NCBI RefSeq assembly: GCF_905220565.1
Contig: NC_059421.1
Location: 8,887,501 to 8,951,500, forward strand
Length of the DNA stretch: 64,000 nucleotides
DNA from: Melitaea cinxia
Lineage: Eukaryota > Arthropoda > Insecta > Lepidoptera > Nymphalidae
Direction of reading: 5' to 3'
The first letter of the stretch is position 1. Each line of letters begins with the position of its first letter. The notes below the pieces were generated by a model. The model ran no database searches. It was not told where the DNA came from and saw nothing but the letters and a program-made list of their open reading frames with translations. The position numbers and the translations under genes are program-made. Positions 24,287-35,219 of this stretch are shown one piece after another.

Positions 24287-25888
24287 GTTGATTTTCTATA
24301 ACTTCTATTGTAGTACAAACGAAAATTTCTTCACTACAAACCTTGGTAGTAATTGTGAAGATCATCCATCGGTAACTGGATCGCACCGAATCAGTCGAAG
24401 TCGAAGTTTTCGTACTCCCGCGGATCTCACTTCAATTTTCTGTAAGTTTTATTCAACTACAAACGAAAGTCTTTTAATTAAAAACCTCTTTGGAGGTCCC
24501 TCAATGATTTATGACGTTTGTAGTAATTGTGAAGATCATCCATCGGTAACTGGCTCGCATCGAATCAGTCGAAGTCGAAATTTTCGTACTTCCGCGGTTT
24601 TAACTTCAATTTTCTGTAAGTTCTATTCAACTACAAACGAAAGTCTTTTCACTTCATACCTCTTTGGAGGCTCCTTAATCATTCAAGACGTTTGTAGTAA
24701 CCGTAAAGACCATCCATATGTAATGGCTCACACGGAACGTACAAAATCGATATTTTCGTACTCCCGCGGGTCTCACTTCAATTTTCTGTAAGTTCTATTT
24801 AACTACAAACGAAAGTTTTTTCACTACAAACCTCTTTGGAGGTCCCTCAATGATTTGTGACGTTTGTAGTAATCGTAAAGACCAACCATATGTAATGGCT
24901 CACACGGAACATGTAGAAATCGATATTTTCGTACTTCTGCGGCTGTCTCTTCAATTTTCAGTAAGTTTTATTCAACTACAAACGAAAGTCTTTTAACTAA
25001 AAACCTCTTTGGAGGTCCCTCAATGATTTATGACGTTTGTAGTAATTGTGAAGATCATCCATCGGTAACTGGCTCGCATCGAATCAGTCGAAGTCGAAAT
25101 TTTCGTACTTCCGCGGTTATAACTTCAATTTTCTGTAAGTTCTATTCAACTACAAACGAAAGTCTTTTAACTAAAAACCTCTTTGGAGGTCCCTCAATGA
25201 TTTATGACGTTTGTAGTAATTGTGAAGATCATCCATCGGTAACTGGCTCGCATCGAATCAGTCGAAGTCGAAATTTTCCTACTTCCGCGGTTTTAACTTC
25301 AATTTTCTGTAAGTTCTATTCAACTACAAACGAAAGTCTTTTCACTACATACCTCTTTGGAGGCTCCTTAATCATTCAAGACGTTTGTAGTAACCGTAAA
25401 GACCATCCATATGTAATGGCTCACACGGAACGTAGAAAATCGATATTTTCGTACTCCCGCGGGTCTCACTTCAATTTTCTGTAAGTTCTAATTAACTACA
25501 AACGAAAGTTTTTTCACTACAAACCTCTTTGGAGGTCCCTCAATGATTTGTGACGTTTGTAGTAATCGTAAAGACCAACCATATGTAATGGCTCACACGG
25601 AACATGTAGAAATCGATATTTTCGTACTTCCGCGGTTTTAACTTCAATTTTCTGTAAGTTCTATTCAACTACAAACGAAAGTCTTTTAATGAAAAACCTC
25701 TTTGGAGGTCCCTCAAGGATTTATGACGTTTGTAGTAATTGTGAAGATCATCCATCGGTAACTGGCTCGCATCGAATCAGTCGAAGTCGAAATTTTCGTA
25801 CTTCCGCGGTTTTAACTTCAATTTTCTGTAAGTTCTATTCAACTACAAACGAAAGTCTTTTCACTACATACCTCTTTGGAGGCTCCTT
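24287..25888. repeat. Inverted block of the same satellite
   Basis: About nine monomers in the opposite orientation, e.g. TCCATCGGTAACTGGCTCGC and ACCTCTTTGGAGG. The order of monomer subtypes follows that of the 12-mer read backwards, including the hybrid monomers, so the block derives from the same higher-order repeat. It stops abruptly at about 25888 against a family E tail. Confidence 0.93.
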
Positions 25889-26013
25889 TCGATTAAAAGA
25901 AAATTTGTCGAAATCGCTCCACCCAGTCAAAAGTTCTGATGTAACATACATAAAAAAAAAAAAAAAAAAATACAGTCGAATTGAGAACCTCCTCCTTTTT
26001 TGGAAGTCGGTTA
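25889..26013 (+). repeat. Family E right-end fragment at the satellite edge
   Basis: CGATTAAAAGAAAATTTGTC .. GTCAAAAGTTCTGATGTAAC .. GAGAACCTCCTCCTTTTTTG then GAAGTCGGTT. The left end is missing and the break coincides with the satellite boundary. Confidence 0.75.
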
Positions 26014-26157
26014 AAAATCGGGAAAACGAAGAGAAAAAGTTTTTAATACCGGTATTATTTTATATAGCTAATAAGCTACCAACATATTTAATTTTTTGCA
26101 CTATTATACTCAGCTTTATTTAAACATTTTTTTTAAATATGATATCAAAAATCGACC

Positions 26158-26232
26158 GTTCCAGCGGGGATCGAACCTGCATCTCCAACTTACCGTGTCT
26201 GTCGTGCTTTAGCTAATTAAGCTATGGAACGA
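26158..26232 (-). repeat. tRNA-like SINE head
   Basis: Reverse complement reads CGTTCCATAGCTTAATTAGC .. GGTTCGATCCCCGCTGGAACG with a better-paired T stem than the 14999 copy, but a decayed D arm; flanked by ATCAAAAATCGACC. Confidence 0.6.
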
Positions 26233-26239
26233 TGTAACC

Positions 26240-26950
26240 GCTAGATCGAAATTTTTGATATGATGATTCCGCTTTATTTGTCAGACTTTTCTGTTCGCTA
26301 GCTATGTATCAAAAGATTGTTAGGTTATTAGATGAGAAAAATGATGTCCTAACGACGTTCCGGACTTCCAACACAGGAGTAAATCCCAGTGGCTGTTGAA
26401 TGTGAAGCGTTCATTTATTTATTTTGTGCAATATCTTGTTTATGTTGGAGTTACTTTTGTTGATTCAACTTATTACATATGTACGTAAAATGTAGCAAAT
26501 GATGTAAACGCATGCAGAACAGCGTGGGAAGTCTAACTCCAAACAAAAGCGTCACTGTAACTCGCGTCATTTCACTAAAATAATCCAGCAGTCATTTCAG
26601 TATTAATATCGAAACTATTGAGTCTTCCGCCCACATATTAATAATGTAGGTAAGAATTTTAATTGTCTCCTTGACAACTCATCTCCCCCGATTTCGTGTT
26701 ATTCTTGTTGTGTCTCGGAATGATAAAAAACAGAAAGTCTGCGGAAAAAGTATCGAAGTTCGTTGAACCTTAAATGGTCAAGTGCGAGTCGCTAATCGTT
26801 CGGTACCAATCTCATATTTAAAAAAATTATTTAAAATACAATCTATCGACTTTTTTTATTCTATTTACTTAAAAATTGCCATTATAAAATTAATAATTTA
26901 ATGTTTGTAATAAATAAAATTATATTATTCAGTACCTATAAGATTATATG
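26240..26950. other. Intergenic, nothing recognised
   Basis: Unique-looking, moderately AT-rich; no open frame of interest. Confidence 0.4.
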
Positions 26951-26952
26951 TA

Positions 26953-27261
26953 CAGTAACACCCCGACTTACGCTACCTCGACTTAGGCGAATTCGGAGTT
27001 ACGCGATTTAATTTTCTCGTCTATTCGTTTTTTGTTTGACTCCCCCCACCCGCATTATTATTCGTTCAGTTTACAACAGGCACAGACGTGTAGTGCGGAA
27101 TCGGCGCGTAGGTACATAAGTTACGATTTTGTGTTTTTTGGGAATCGACAGTCAGATCAATTACGAAAAGTACCCCGCAAAACTGTACCCCGACTTACGC
27201 GAATTCGACTTACGCGGATAGCACTCAGTCCCACCTATCGCGTAAGTCCGGGGTATTACTG
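26953..27261. mobile_element. pogo/Tigger-like MITE
   Basis: Left terminus CAGTAACACCCCGACTTACG and right terminus CGTAAGTCCGGGGTATTACT followed by G are inverted repeats with minor differences; TA flanks both ends (26951-26952, 27262-27263). CAGT.. ends with TA duplication fit pogo-group Tc1/mariner elements. Inner subterminal copies of CCCCGACTTACGCGAATTCG occur near 27190-27210. Confidence 0.75.
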
Positions 27262-27339
27262 TATAGAAATTACAATGGTGTGTGTGTGGGTTTAGCGGTA
27301 TTTCATGCGGGACATATGACCACTGAATTTCTTTATATG

Positions 27340-27530
27340 TTACTAGCTGTGCCCCGTGGTTTTATCCGCGTTAATTTGAATATTATATAGCCTATAGCCT
27401 TCCTCGATAAATGGACACTGCATTAAGTACAAATGTAATTTTTTAATTCGAGCCATTTAGTTGATCGTGATGTAAGCACATTTAAACAAACAAACAATCT
27501 GTTCAGCTTATTTACTATAGATTAAAGTTT
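27340..27530 (+). repeat. Family F copy
   Basis: ACTAGCTGTGCCCCGTGGTT then TTATCCGCG at the left, AACAATCTGTTCAGCTTATT at the right. Confidence 0.6.
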
Positions 27531-27788
27531 TTTAAAATAGTCGCTGAGCTTTTAGTTTCTTACTGCTGTCTCTCAACGTTTCATCCCAAGACTATGTACT
27601 TTCCGAATCAGTTGACACTGTTGACAGTTTCACAATAACACTGATTAATCAATCAAACACACTTTGTAAAGTGACAGTGCGGAAGTGCTTTTGAATCCTA
27701 TTTTAATAAAGAAAAATTTGATTTTGAATTTTATTCGAAGATATAAGTAATAATACAAGTCGGTCGGTCGGTAGATGGTACCCATCTG

Positions 27789-27908
27789 GATGCTGTTCAG
27801 GATTATATTTACCTAGGCCATACTATCCAACTAGGCCGCAACAACTTCGAGAAGGAGGCCAAAAGGAGGATTCGGTTGGGCTGGGTGGCGTTTGGCAGGC
27901 TTCGTCGT
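27789..27908 (+). pseudogene. RTE-clade LINE reverse-transcriptase fragment
   Basis: One frame reads DAVQDYIYLGHTIQLGRNNF then EKEAKRRIRLGWVAFGRLRR without a stop. This block matches the YLGxxIxL..F..E..RRI.LGW.AFG.L region after the catalytic core in lepidopteran RTE-type LINE polymerases. Only about 40 codons survive; it runs into T-rich DNA. Confidence 0.8.
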
Positions 27909-27909
27909 T

Positions 27910-28421
27910 GTTTTTTTTTACATCTGATAAAATTGGCATAGGTACTTTTAAATAAAAAATGTATGTTATAGTAAAAAACAATTGAAGCATAAATAGATAT
28001 ATTGACGTCACAATTTCTATGAAACACAGCAAAATGTTATCGTAACTCAGATAAACCATTAAAACACATGTTTTATGGTTTATTATCACGGTACAACGTA
28101 GCTCACGTGTAATACGACCGTATGAGGTCATTAATTAACCCCCCATGAACATTGACCATAAAAGAAATGTTAAGATAAAAATCCGTTTTAGTGTAGGCCT
28201 ATACGATAGCGTATTTTTAATATTTAGTGATGTACTGATAAAATACGGTTTCGAGTTAAATGTTTATTTTTTTTTTATATAATACAACCTTCGTGGGTTG
28301 TAATGTATTAAAAGAGGTTGTATTGTTTTTGTTTCTGCAAATGTTTATAAAAATGTTTTTAAAGAGCGTTGTTTTGGAAGGTTCGTTTGGGTTAGAAAAT
28401 ATACGTGGATATATTTAAAAT
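27910..28421. other. AT-rich intergenic, no gene seen
   Basis: No recognisable feature beyond T-runs. Confidence 0.4.
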
Positions 28422-28785
28422 GCTGTGTGGTTACGTCAGTACAGAATATAGCCACCCCGTAGCCATAGCCGGAAGGCTATCGCCTCTTACAGCACCCACG
28501 GGAACGTGGGTGCTGTAAGAGGCGACTAAGGGATAACACAGTTCCACCTTGGAACTTAAAAATTCGACCGATGGCAGGATAACCATCCTACTGATTGCTG
28601 GCTTTGAAATACACAGGCCGAAGACGGGAAGCAGCGTCTTCGGTGCGACAAAGCCAGCCCTGCGATTACCAACCCGCCTGTCCAGTGTGGTGACTATGGC
28701 AACAAACATGAAATCACGCCAATTTTGGCACGAACTTGTGGAGGCCTATGTCCAGCAGTGAACTGCGATAGGCTGAAGAGAGACA
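28422..28785 (+). repeat. Family A, long copy with an extra hairpin
   Basis: Near-full 3' part: GTAAGAGGCGACTAAGGGAT, GGCTTTGAAATACACAGGCC, CAGCGTCTTCGGTGCGACAA, ACCAACCCGCCTGTCCAGTG and GGAGGCCTATGTCCAGCAGT. It contains a perfect inverted repeat at 28480-28525 that other copies lack. Confidence 0.75.
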
Positions 28786-28824
28786 GTAAGAATTATTTTG
28801 CTTATAATCTGAAGCAGCCTGACT

Positions 28825-28893
28825 GGAGTCAGTCAGTCAGTTCAGCCTGTTGCAGTCCACTGCTGGACATAGGCCTCCCCAAGTTCGCGCCAG
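28825..28893 (-). repeat. Family A 3' end fragment
   Basis: CCACTGCTGGACATAGGCCTC then CCCAAGTTCGCGCC, adjacent and opposed to the copy at 28422-28785. Confidence 0.6.
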
Positions 28894-29401
28894 ATATCGT
28901 TTGAGTAGTATAATATCAAGCACTACATGTTTTCTGTTTACGAACGAAGGTAGCTAGCTATATATAGCGCTTGAGGATTTGCTGTATTAACAGTGGGAGT
29001 AGGGTCAGCAACGCACTTGTGATGGTCCTCACGTTGCAGGCGTTTAATAGCTATTATAACGGCTTATCACCGTCGGACCGTACGTTTATTTGATAACCTA
29101 GTTATAACAAAATCTACACTTAATAATCGTGATCCGAGATACTTTTTTTTATTATTAAAAAAATTAACATCCACGATCTTTAAAATGCCCATGCTTTTTT
29201 TTAAAGATCATGCATTTATAATACCATAGGCGAGATTTATTATTCGCACTACAAATCGAGTCCTGTCCTGCCTAGTAAAGCTAGGACGTGGTCCGACACT
29301 GACGGACTTTTTATGTGTACATACACATACATTCATACACATACATTCATACTCTTACATGCATCCAGACATAAAATACATAAATTCCATTACATACTTA
29401 C
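28894..29401. other. Intergenic, no gene seen
   Basis: 28985-29105 resembles part of family D (GGGTCAGCAACGCACTTGTG .. ACCGTCGGACCGTACG). Short CATACATACA-type repeats near 29315-29360. Confidence 0.4.
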
Positions 29402-29690
29402 ACGCTTCAGCCTGTAATATCCCACTTCTGGGAATAGGCATCTTTCCCCATGTAGGAGAAGGATCAGAGCTTAATCCACCACGCTGCTCCAATGCGGGTT
29501 GGCCGATATATTCCCTACTATGAGTAACGATCGCTATCAGGTGTACATGATAACATCTGGGACCGACGGCTTAACGTGCTCTCCGAGGCACGGTGGGGAG
29601 ACCCACAAGGACTGCACAAACACCCAGACCACGGCAAACACCTGTATGGCCAATACAAATGTTTGTCATCGAACCCGCAACCGCCAGCGC
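29402..29690 (-). repeat. Family B SINE with a different head remnant
   Basis: Tail CAGCCTGTAATATCCCACTT and body GATCGCTATCAGGTGTACAT, CGAGGCACGGTGGGGAGACC; the head end carries CCAATACAAATGTTTGTCAT and CGAACCCGCAACCGCC, as in the SINE type at 48825-49000. Confidence 0.7.
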
Positions 29691-30073
29691 AACAGGTACA
29701 ACTTACAGGTACATACTTACACATATACATTTATATAATTATTTGTCTAAGATAGTTTAGATGATTGAAACAAATTGTTGAATAGTTCCGCTGTATAATT
29801 TTCTTAATAATCAATTAACGTTTCCATTAAATTTTAGTACCTGGGTGACCGAGCATAGCTCGGTATTTTTAGTAAATCATGTTTTTTGGAAATCATATTT
29901 AAATACGAATAATTACGAATTGTACATATTGATAAAATATGAATAATATTTTTCGATTTTACCGATATAACAATAAAAAATATGAACTGATTATTATTTA
30001 AACAAAAAATCATGAGTACAATTAGAAAAAAAAAGGAAAAAAATAATGGGCCTGGAGACATGGGGATTTGAAC
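29691..30073. other. AT-rich intergenic with a tRNA-like remnant
   Basis: 29845-29865 (GTGACCGAGCATAGCTCGG) is a short palindromic stretch; the end (GGGGATTTGAAC) joins the tRNA-like sequence split by the hAT element. Confidence 0.4.
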
Positions 30074-30286
30074 CAGTGGCGTAGCTAGGGGGACAAGGGC
30101 CCTGGTGCATAGGGAAAGAATCGGGCCCTCCTCCCCTCTTTCCGCGTTGTTTGAACTTGTATTGGCCTTTTTTTTTAATTTATTTTATTTTATTATTTTT
30201 TTTTTCAAAGCTGAGGTTAGAGGGCCCCCTGAGCTCCGGGGCCCTGGTGCACTGCACCACCTGGCCCTATGATAGCTACGCCACTG
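30074..30286. mobile_element. hAT-like MITE with 8-bp target duplication
   Basis: Termini CAGTGGCGTAGCTAGG and ATAGCTACGCCACTG are inverted; ATTTGAAC flanks both ends (30066-30073 and 30287-30294), the 8-bp size expected for hAT. It interrupts a tRNA-like sequence whose B-box region (GGTTCAAATCCCC on the minus strand) spans the junction. Confidence 0.88.
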
Positions 30287-30491
30287 ATTTGAACCGTGAT
30301 CTTCTCGGTCGATCCCGACCGGCCAATTTCCCATCTGAGCTATTACAACATTAATGACAAATGCGTTTACCTTCGTATTCTAACGATATTATAGCCATTT
30401 TTTAATTGCCTAAAAAAAAGGATAAAACGACGACTCCGAAATCCCCTGAATACTAAATTTCATGAAAATCGTTGGAGCCGCTGCCGAGATT

Positions 30492-30697
30492 ATATCTAAT
30501 ATATAAAATTCTCGTGTCGTGGTGTTTCTAGTTAAACTCCTTCGAAACGGCTTGACCGATTCTCATGAAATTTTGTGTGCATATCGAGTAGGTCTGAGAA
30601 TCGAACAACATCTATTTTTCATATGCCTCAAGTTATAGGGGGGAGGGGGTTTGAGCAGGTTAATATATGGCAAATATGGGCATCAGCTAGTATATAT
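30492..30697 (-). repeat. Family G copy
   Basis: TATATAAAATTCTCGTGTCG .. CGAAACGGCTTGACCGATTC .. CATCTATTTTTCATATGCC, ending ATCAGCTAG. Confidence 0.7.
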
Positions 30698-31820
30698 ATA
30701 TACACACAAGAATTGCTCCTTTAATAGTATTAGATTCAAGTTACGAGTATATGTCATTGTATAATCAATGTGGTATTTAGTAGTTTTCACTTTGCTTAAA
30801 ACTTTAAGTATTTATATGAGGAATTTTAAACCACGCTTTTTTATTCCAATGAGGAATTTGGGTCTATAAGATTAACATCATAACATATTTTAATTTCCAA
30901 TTAGTTGTGTATAAAGAATGATCTGATGTTAAGACGAAAGGATAAAATATCAAATCCTGATTCAATGATTGTTGTTGACATTATAGTTCTTCTTTTTCTT
31001 CATTTTCATACATGTACCGGTCATTCCTCAGAATGCAATTTTTGTCATGATGTTCTTTGCCGCCTATCGCGCTACTTATCCTTATGATTTGGACTCTAAA
31101 TTTGATCTAACTTTGGTTCAATAATTTTGTGTCTACCCTCAAAGCTATATTTTGTTATAAATAGATATAGATAGTTATTACTATATCTATGCCCTTATTA
31201 CGATACATTAACTTTAAAAAGCCTCGTCCAACAGAGAGAAGCTATTTATAAAAAATGAAAACAAACTGGAAATAATCGATAAGTCATTAACTCTTTAAAA
31301 ACATGTAAATATAATTTGCATTTTATTAAATCCAGGAAGGTCTTTACCTCGTCCAGTGAAGTAACTGTCGTCCGCGCATACCGAGAATAACATTGAAAAA
31401 TCAAATTAATAGTGAGGCGATTTGTACCATTATCGTGGTGCGGTAATCTGTCGATAAATCGTGTGTTTTACAGCTGGTGCCCGTCGATAAGATCGCGACG
31501 CCACGTGGGGTACTAGTGATGGATTGAATATCGATAATTATCGTTTTTCTTATTCTATTGATAATTAAGTTTGTATATTAAACGATGTTCGCATATTTTA
31601 TTTGTAATAGTGTGTATTTGCATAATTGTATTAAAAAACTGCCTTTCGGTATTTTCTTTAAACCTGACAATTCCTCTTTCAATTATATGCCTGGTTAATT
31701 GTTTAGGTAGTTTTTTAATTATAATATCGGTTCTCAACTCTATTTTTTGGATACTAGAAAGAAGTCTGTACACAGCGCCCTCTTTATTTGAGACACAAGT
31801 TATAGAAAGGTCATAAAAAA
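30698..31820. other. AT-rich intergenic, no gene seen
   Basis: Open frames near 30905 and 31555-31816 are AT-driven. 31430-31520 is a small GC-richer unique patch (GATCGCGACGCCACGTGGGG). Confidence 0.4.
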
Positions 31821-32009
31821 ACGAGTGTGCTTTAGACCACGCGACTGAAGTAAAACTTATTTGGCTCCTACAGTAATTTACGAAATGTAACTCTCTCTTT
31901 CTATCTTCACTAACTTACATCTCCCTCTCAACTTCCGTGTACCTCACCCGATCACACTTTTCGTAACGCACTCGTTACGCATTTACCAGCTTACTCCCCA
32001 AGTCAAGCC
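31821..32009 (-). repeat. Family C copy
   Basis: ACGAGTGTGCTTTAGACCAC .. CCCGATCACACTTTTCGTAA .. TTACTCCCCAAGTCAAGCCC; both ends present. Confidence 0.7.
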
Positions 32010-32780
32010 CGCGTAAAGATTTACTTCAATAAATATATTCAAAATAACCGTATAATGTTAGCGTTGTTTTTATTTTTTTAAATCATTACAAATATATTTT
32101 GAAATCATTTGTAACGTCCACAAGATTAACGAGATCAAATAAAAATATATTAACAATTTTTAACAAAGTACCTCTAAAAACTATTTTAATATGAATTTCA
32201 GGTCATCCAAAGCGATATTTACAAAATTCATTAGGTCAATTACATCGTGGGTGAATATCACAAAAAAAAAACACAAGGTAGTAATAATCTTAGTTGCCTT
32301 GGAAGACGGCCAAAAGTTATGACACTCATATATTCCTAAAGCCATAACATTATACAAAATATTTTCATCTATTTTTACCCGACGTCGCTGCCAAGAAGGG
32401 TAATGTTTTCACCCTGGTTCTATTTTTTTATTGAGACCAAAAGTGGGTGTAAAGATATAATTATGACTTGTTTTTGCTGTTTAATATTTCCGTTGGTTAT
32501 AAATCATATCCTAAGGACCTTTGTGAGTATTATTATGTAGACGTAAATGTCTAGTATTTCATATGGTTAATGGCTATATACCAAACGGTAACTCTTGCAT
32601 TGCCTTTTTATGTACGTCAGTAAATTTTATCAGAAGTATGTTTGAAGAAAATGTAGAAAAAATATAAAAAAATGAATAAGCCGGAAAAATGTAAAAAAAG
32701 GTTAGAAATATATTGAAGATACATGTTGAACTGTATTGAATAATTTATATGAAATGAATGAGAAAAAAAAAAAAAAAACA
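32010..32780. other. AT-rich intergenic, no gene seen
   Basis: Nothing recognised; it ends with an A-run at about 32763-32778. Confidence 0.4.
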
Positions 32781-32796
32781 AATTAGTACCTTTCCT

Positions 32797-34397
32797 TTTT
32801 TTTTTTTTTTTTTTACCCAGAGGAAATCCCTAACGGATGCCTACAGCCCGGGGGAGCTGGAGGGTATGTCCGAGTCGAACGGACTAAAACCTCTGGGGTG
32901 TTCCTTCGACACGCCTGGACGGAATCACAGGGACACAGTTGCACTTCCGCGATACCGCTAGCGGTTGCCTTTCAAGCTCGACGCGATTCGTAACTCCTGA
33001 GAGGCTCCCTCGAACACTAAGGTCGCCTCCCTCCTCAGGACCGTGCAATGAGGACGATATATACCCCGATCTATCGCCCACTGGTCCGGCGTTACGGCGG
33101 CAGATTGGCCAAGTAGGCCCGGCGTCGCCGACCGCGCCTTCCGCGACGAATCAGGAGCGAGTTTGGATCTTGTTCTCGCTCCCGTTCTGCCGCTTCCTTC
33201 TGCAGCATAATGGAATTGCAGAAGGAGGAAACTGCTATCCATTTTTCCTCACTGTCGACCATAGCCCTGATTAAAGCCGACAGCGAGAGATCCAGCCCAA
33301 CAACTGCCGATAAGGCGGCACGCTCTTTACTCCACGCTGGACAGTCCGCGCGCGTGTGCTCCGCCGTGTCCTCGGCGCTGACGTCGCAGTGATGACACTC
33401 CGTCGTTGGTTCCCGCCCCAGCACTCGGCACAGGTAGCGGCCGAAGCAGCCATGCCCAGTCAATACCTGTGCCAAGTGGAACGACACCGCACCGTGTCTC
33501 CTTTCAACCCATTCACGCAGGCAGGGCCGAATCGCCGCAACCAGCTCCCGACTCACCTCTGAATTTTCAAGGATGGCCGACCACTTCCGAAAGAGGTTGT
33601 CACGAGCAACTTTCCTCCATCGCACGACCTCTTGCGGAAGAGATGGTTCCTCTCTCAGGCGCGCTTCCGTCATGCGCCAGAAGACAGTTGCGAGGACTTC
33701 AGCTTCCAAGTCTCACGGAGGGCTGCTGGCGAGAAGGCACGATGCGGTGTAGGACACCGTACGGTACGCTCGTGCGGCTCGCAGAGCGATAGCACGCTGC
33801 GGCCGTCGCAGCAATGGCACATTTCTGGCGCAGAGTGCGTCCGCCCAAATCGGTGCACCATAAAGCGCCATCGAGCGCACAACTCCGACGTAAAGGCGTC
33901 TACATTTGTCACCAGGCCCTTCGAGGTTTGGCAGGAGGCGTCCGAGTGCCCCAGCAGTGGCCAGAAGCTTCGGAGCTAGCCGCCGGAAGTGCTCGTCGAA
34001 CTTCCATCGACTGTCGAGAACGATTCCCAGGTACTTCATCGTCGACCCAACGGTGATAGAAGTACCTCCGACTACTATAGACGTTCCGGATTGTGGAGCG
34101 CCTCTGGGCCCGTGGAAGGCTAGGACCTCCGTTTTCTCTAACGCTACGTCCAACCCGAGCGCCCGGATTCTGGTCACTACTTGAGCCACACCGGCCGTGG
34201 CAAGGCGGCCCGCCTCGCGATTATCGTCAGCATGAACAGTTATCAGAGTGTCATCTGCGTAACAAGTGACTGACACTCCCGGCAACGTAGCACCGCGAAG
34301 CACCCAGTCATAACCAATGTTCCACAGGAGCGGTCCGAGAACCGAACCCTGTGGAACACCGCAAGACATCGACCGCCTCGCCCATCCGCCGCTGGTC
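32797..34397 (-). mobile_element. 5'-truncated R1-clade LINE with 16-bp target duplication
   Basis: AATTAGTACCTTTCCT occurs at 32781-32796 and 34398-34413, exactly bracketing the element. A T-run at 32797-32814 is the poly(A) tail of a minus-strand insertion. The element carries the second half of a polymerase ORF (33092-34397) and a 3' UTR (32815-33091). GC-rich unlike its surroundings. Numerous overlapping open frames on the other strand are shadows. Confidence 0.93.
33092..34397 (-). pseudogene. R1-type reverse transcriptase, C-terminal half, one premature stop
   Basis: Starting inside the polymerase: SCGVPQGSVLGPLLW, the catalytic YADDTLI motif, KTEVLAFHGPRG, MKYLGIVLDSRWKFDEHFRR; then after an in-frame TGA at 33713-33715 it continues LEAEVLATVFWR and a CCHC motif CHHCDVSAEDTAEH..C, ending YLANLPP at 33092. 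The TGA sits where related elements, as I recall them, have Trp (PPWDLEAEVL), so one TGG to TGA change is likely. No other break is visible. N-terminal endonuclease and gag-like ORF are absent by 5' truncation. Confidence 0.9.
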
Positions 34398-34413
34398 AAT
34401 TAGTACCTTTCCT

Positions 34414-34870
34414 ACAAAATACTGCATAACGCATCCAATATTGTTTATGATGTCATTGTTGAAGTCTCGCTTGCCTTGAGACTCCCTGGACATCATATGC
34501 CTGTTTAAATAACGCTCTTAGTAACTCCAGCTTAAATAAGCTTCATTTTAGAGGACAACGTTAGCAAGTAATTAAAAGTACGTGGAGCATGAAACGATGT
34601 GCCAGATTGCGTATAAAAGTGAAGAAAACATTAGCTATTCAGAAATAATTATGTTAATATTGGTCTCGCAATGTGATAAAAATAATATAATCATTTTTTA
34701 TTGAACACGAGCTAAACACTTCTTCTTTCGAAAACTTACGTTTTTATTTTCATCCTATTTTCTGAGGAAATTGTAATTAAACGTATCTAATGTCCTAGCT
34801 CATGGACTCAAATCATGCCAAGTTTCATTCAAGCCAGGTTTGGAGGTGATGAGGGGGGAAGAGACAGAGA
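34414..34870. other. AT-rich intergenic, no gene seen
   Basis: Empty-site sequence of the LINE continues here; nothing else recognised. Confidence 0.4.
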
Positions 34871-35219
34871 GATTCATTACAGCCTATACAGTCCACTGCT
34901 GGACATAGGCCTCAACAAGTTTACGCCAAATACCCAATAAACTGAGCTCACGTGTTTTGCCCATAGTCACCACGCTGGGCAGGCGGGTTGGTGACCGCAG
35001 TACTGGCTTTGTCGCACCGAAGACGCTGCTGCCCGTCTTCGGCCTGTGTATTTCAAAGCCAGCAGTTGGATGGTTATCCCGCCACCGGTCGGCTTCTTAA
35101 GTTTTGGAACTTACTACGTACTGGTGGTTGTGGAACATTGTTATCCCTTAGTCGCCTCTTACGACACCCACGGGAAGAGAGGGGGTGGCTAAATTCTTTA
35201 GTGCCGTAGCCACACAGCA
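34871..35219 (-). repeat. Family A, long copy
   Basis: CCACTGCTGGACATAGGCCTC at the left, GGCCTGTGTATTTCAAAGCC in the middle, TTAGTCGCCTCTTACGACAC then GTAGCCACACAGCAC at the right. Ordinary form of the block that is palindromic at 28480. Confidence 0.75.

Noticed and set aside
18451..25484. Satellite-encoded protein with CxxC-like motifs
   Set aside because: Frames follow monomer length, have no start context or splice sites and break at every 173-bp monomer; kept only as a finding.
32939..34184. Several plus-strand open frames of 60-128 codons
   Set aside because: They are shadows of the GC-rich minus-strand R1-type polymerase; their translations have no motif.
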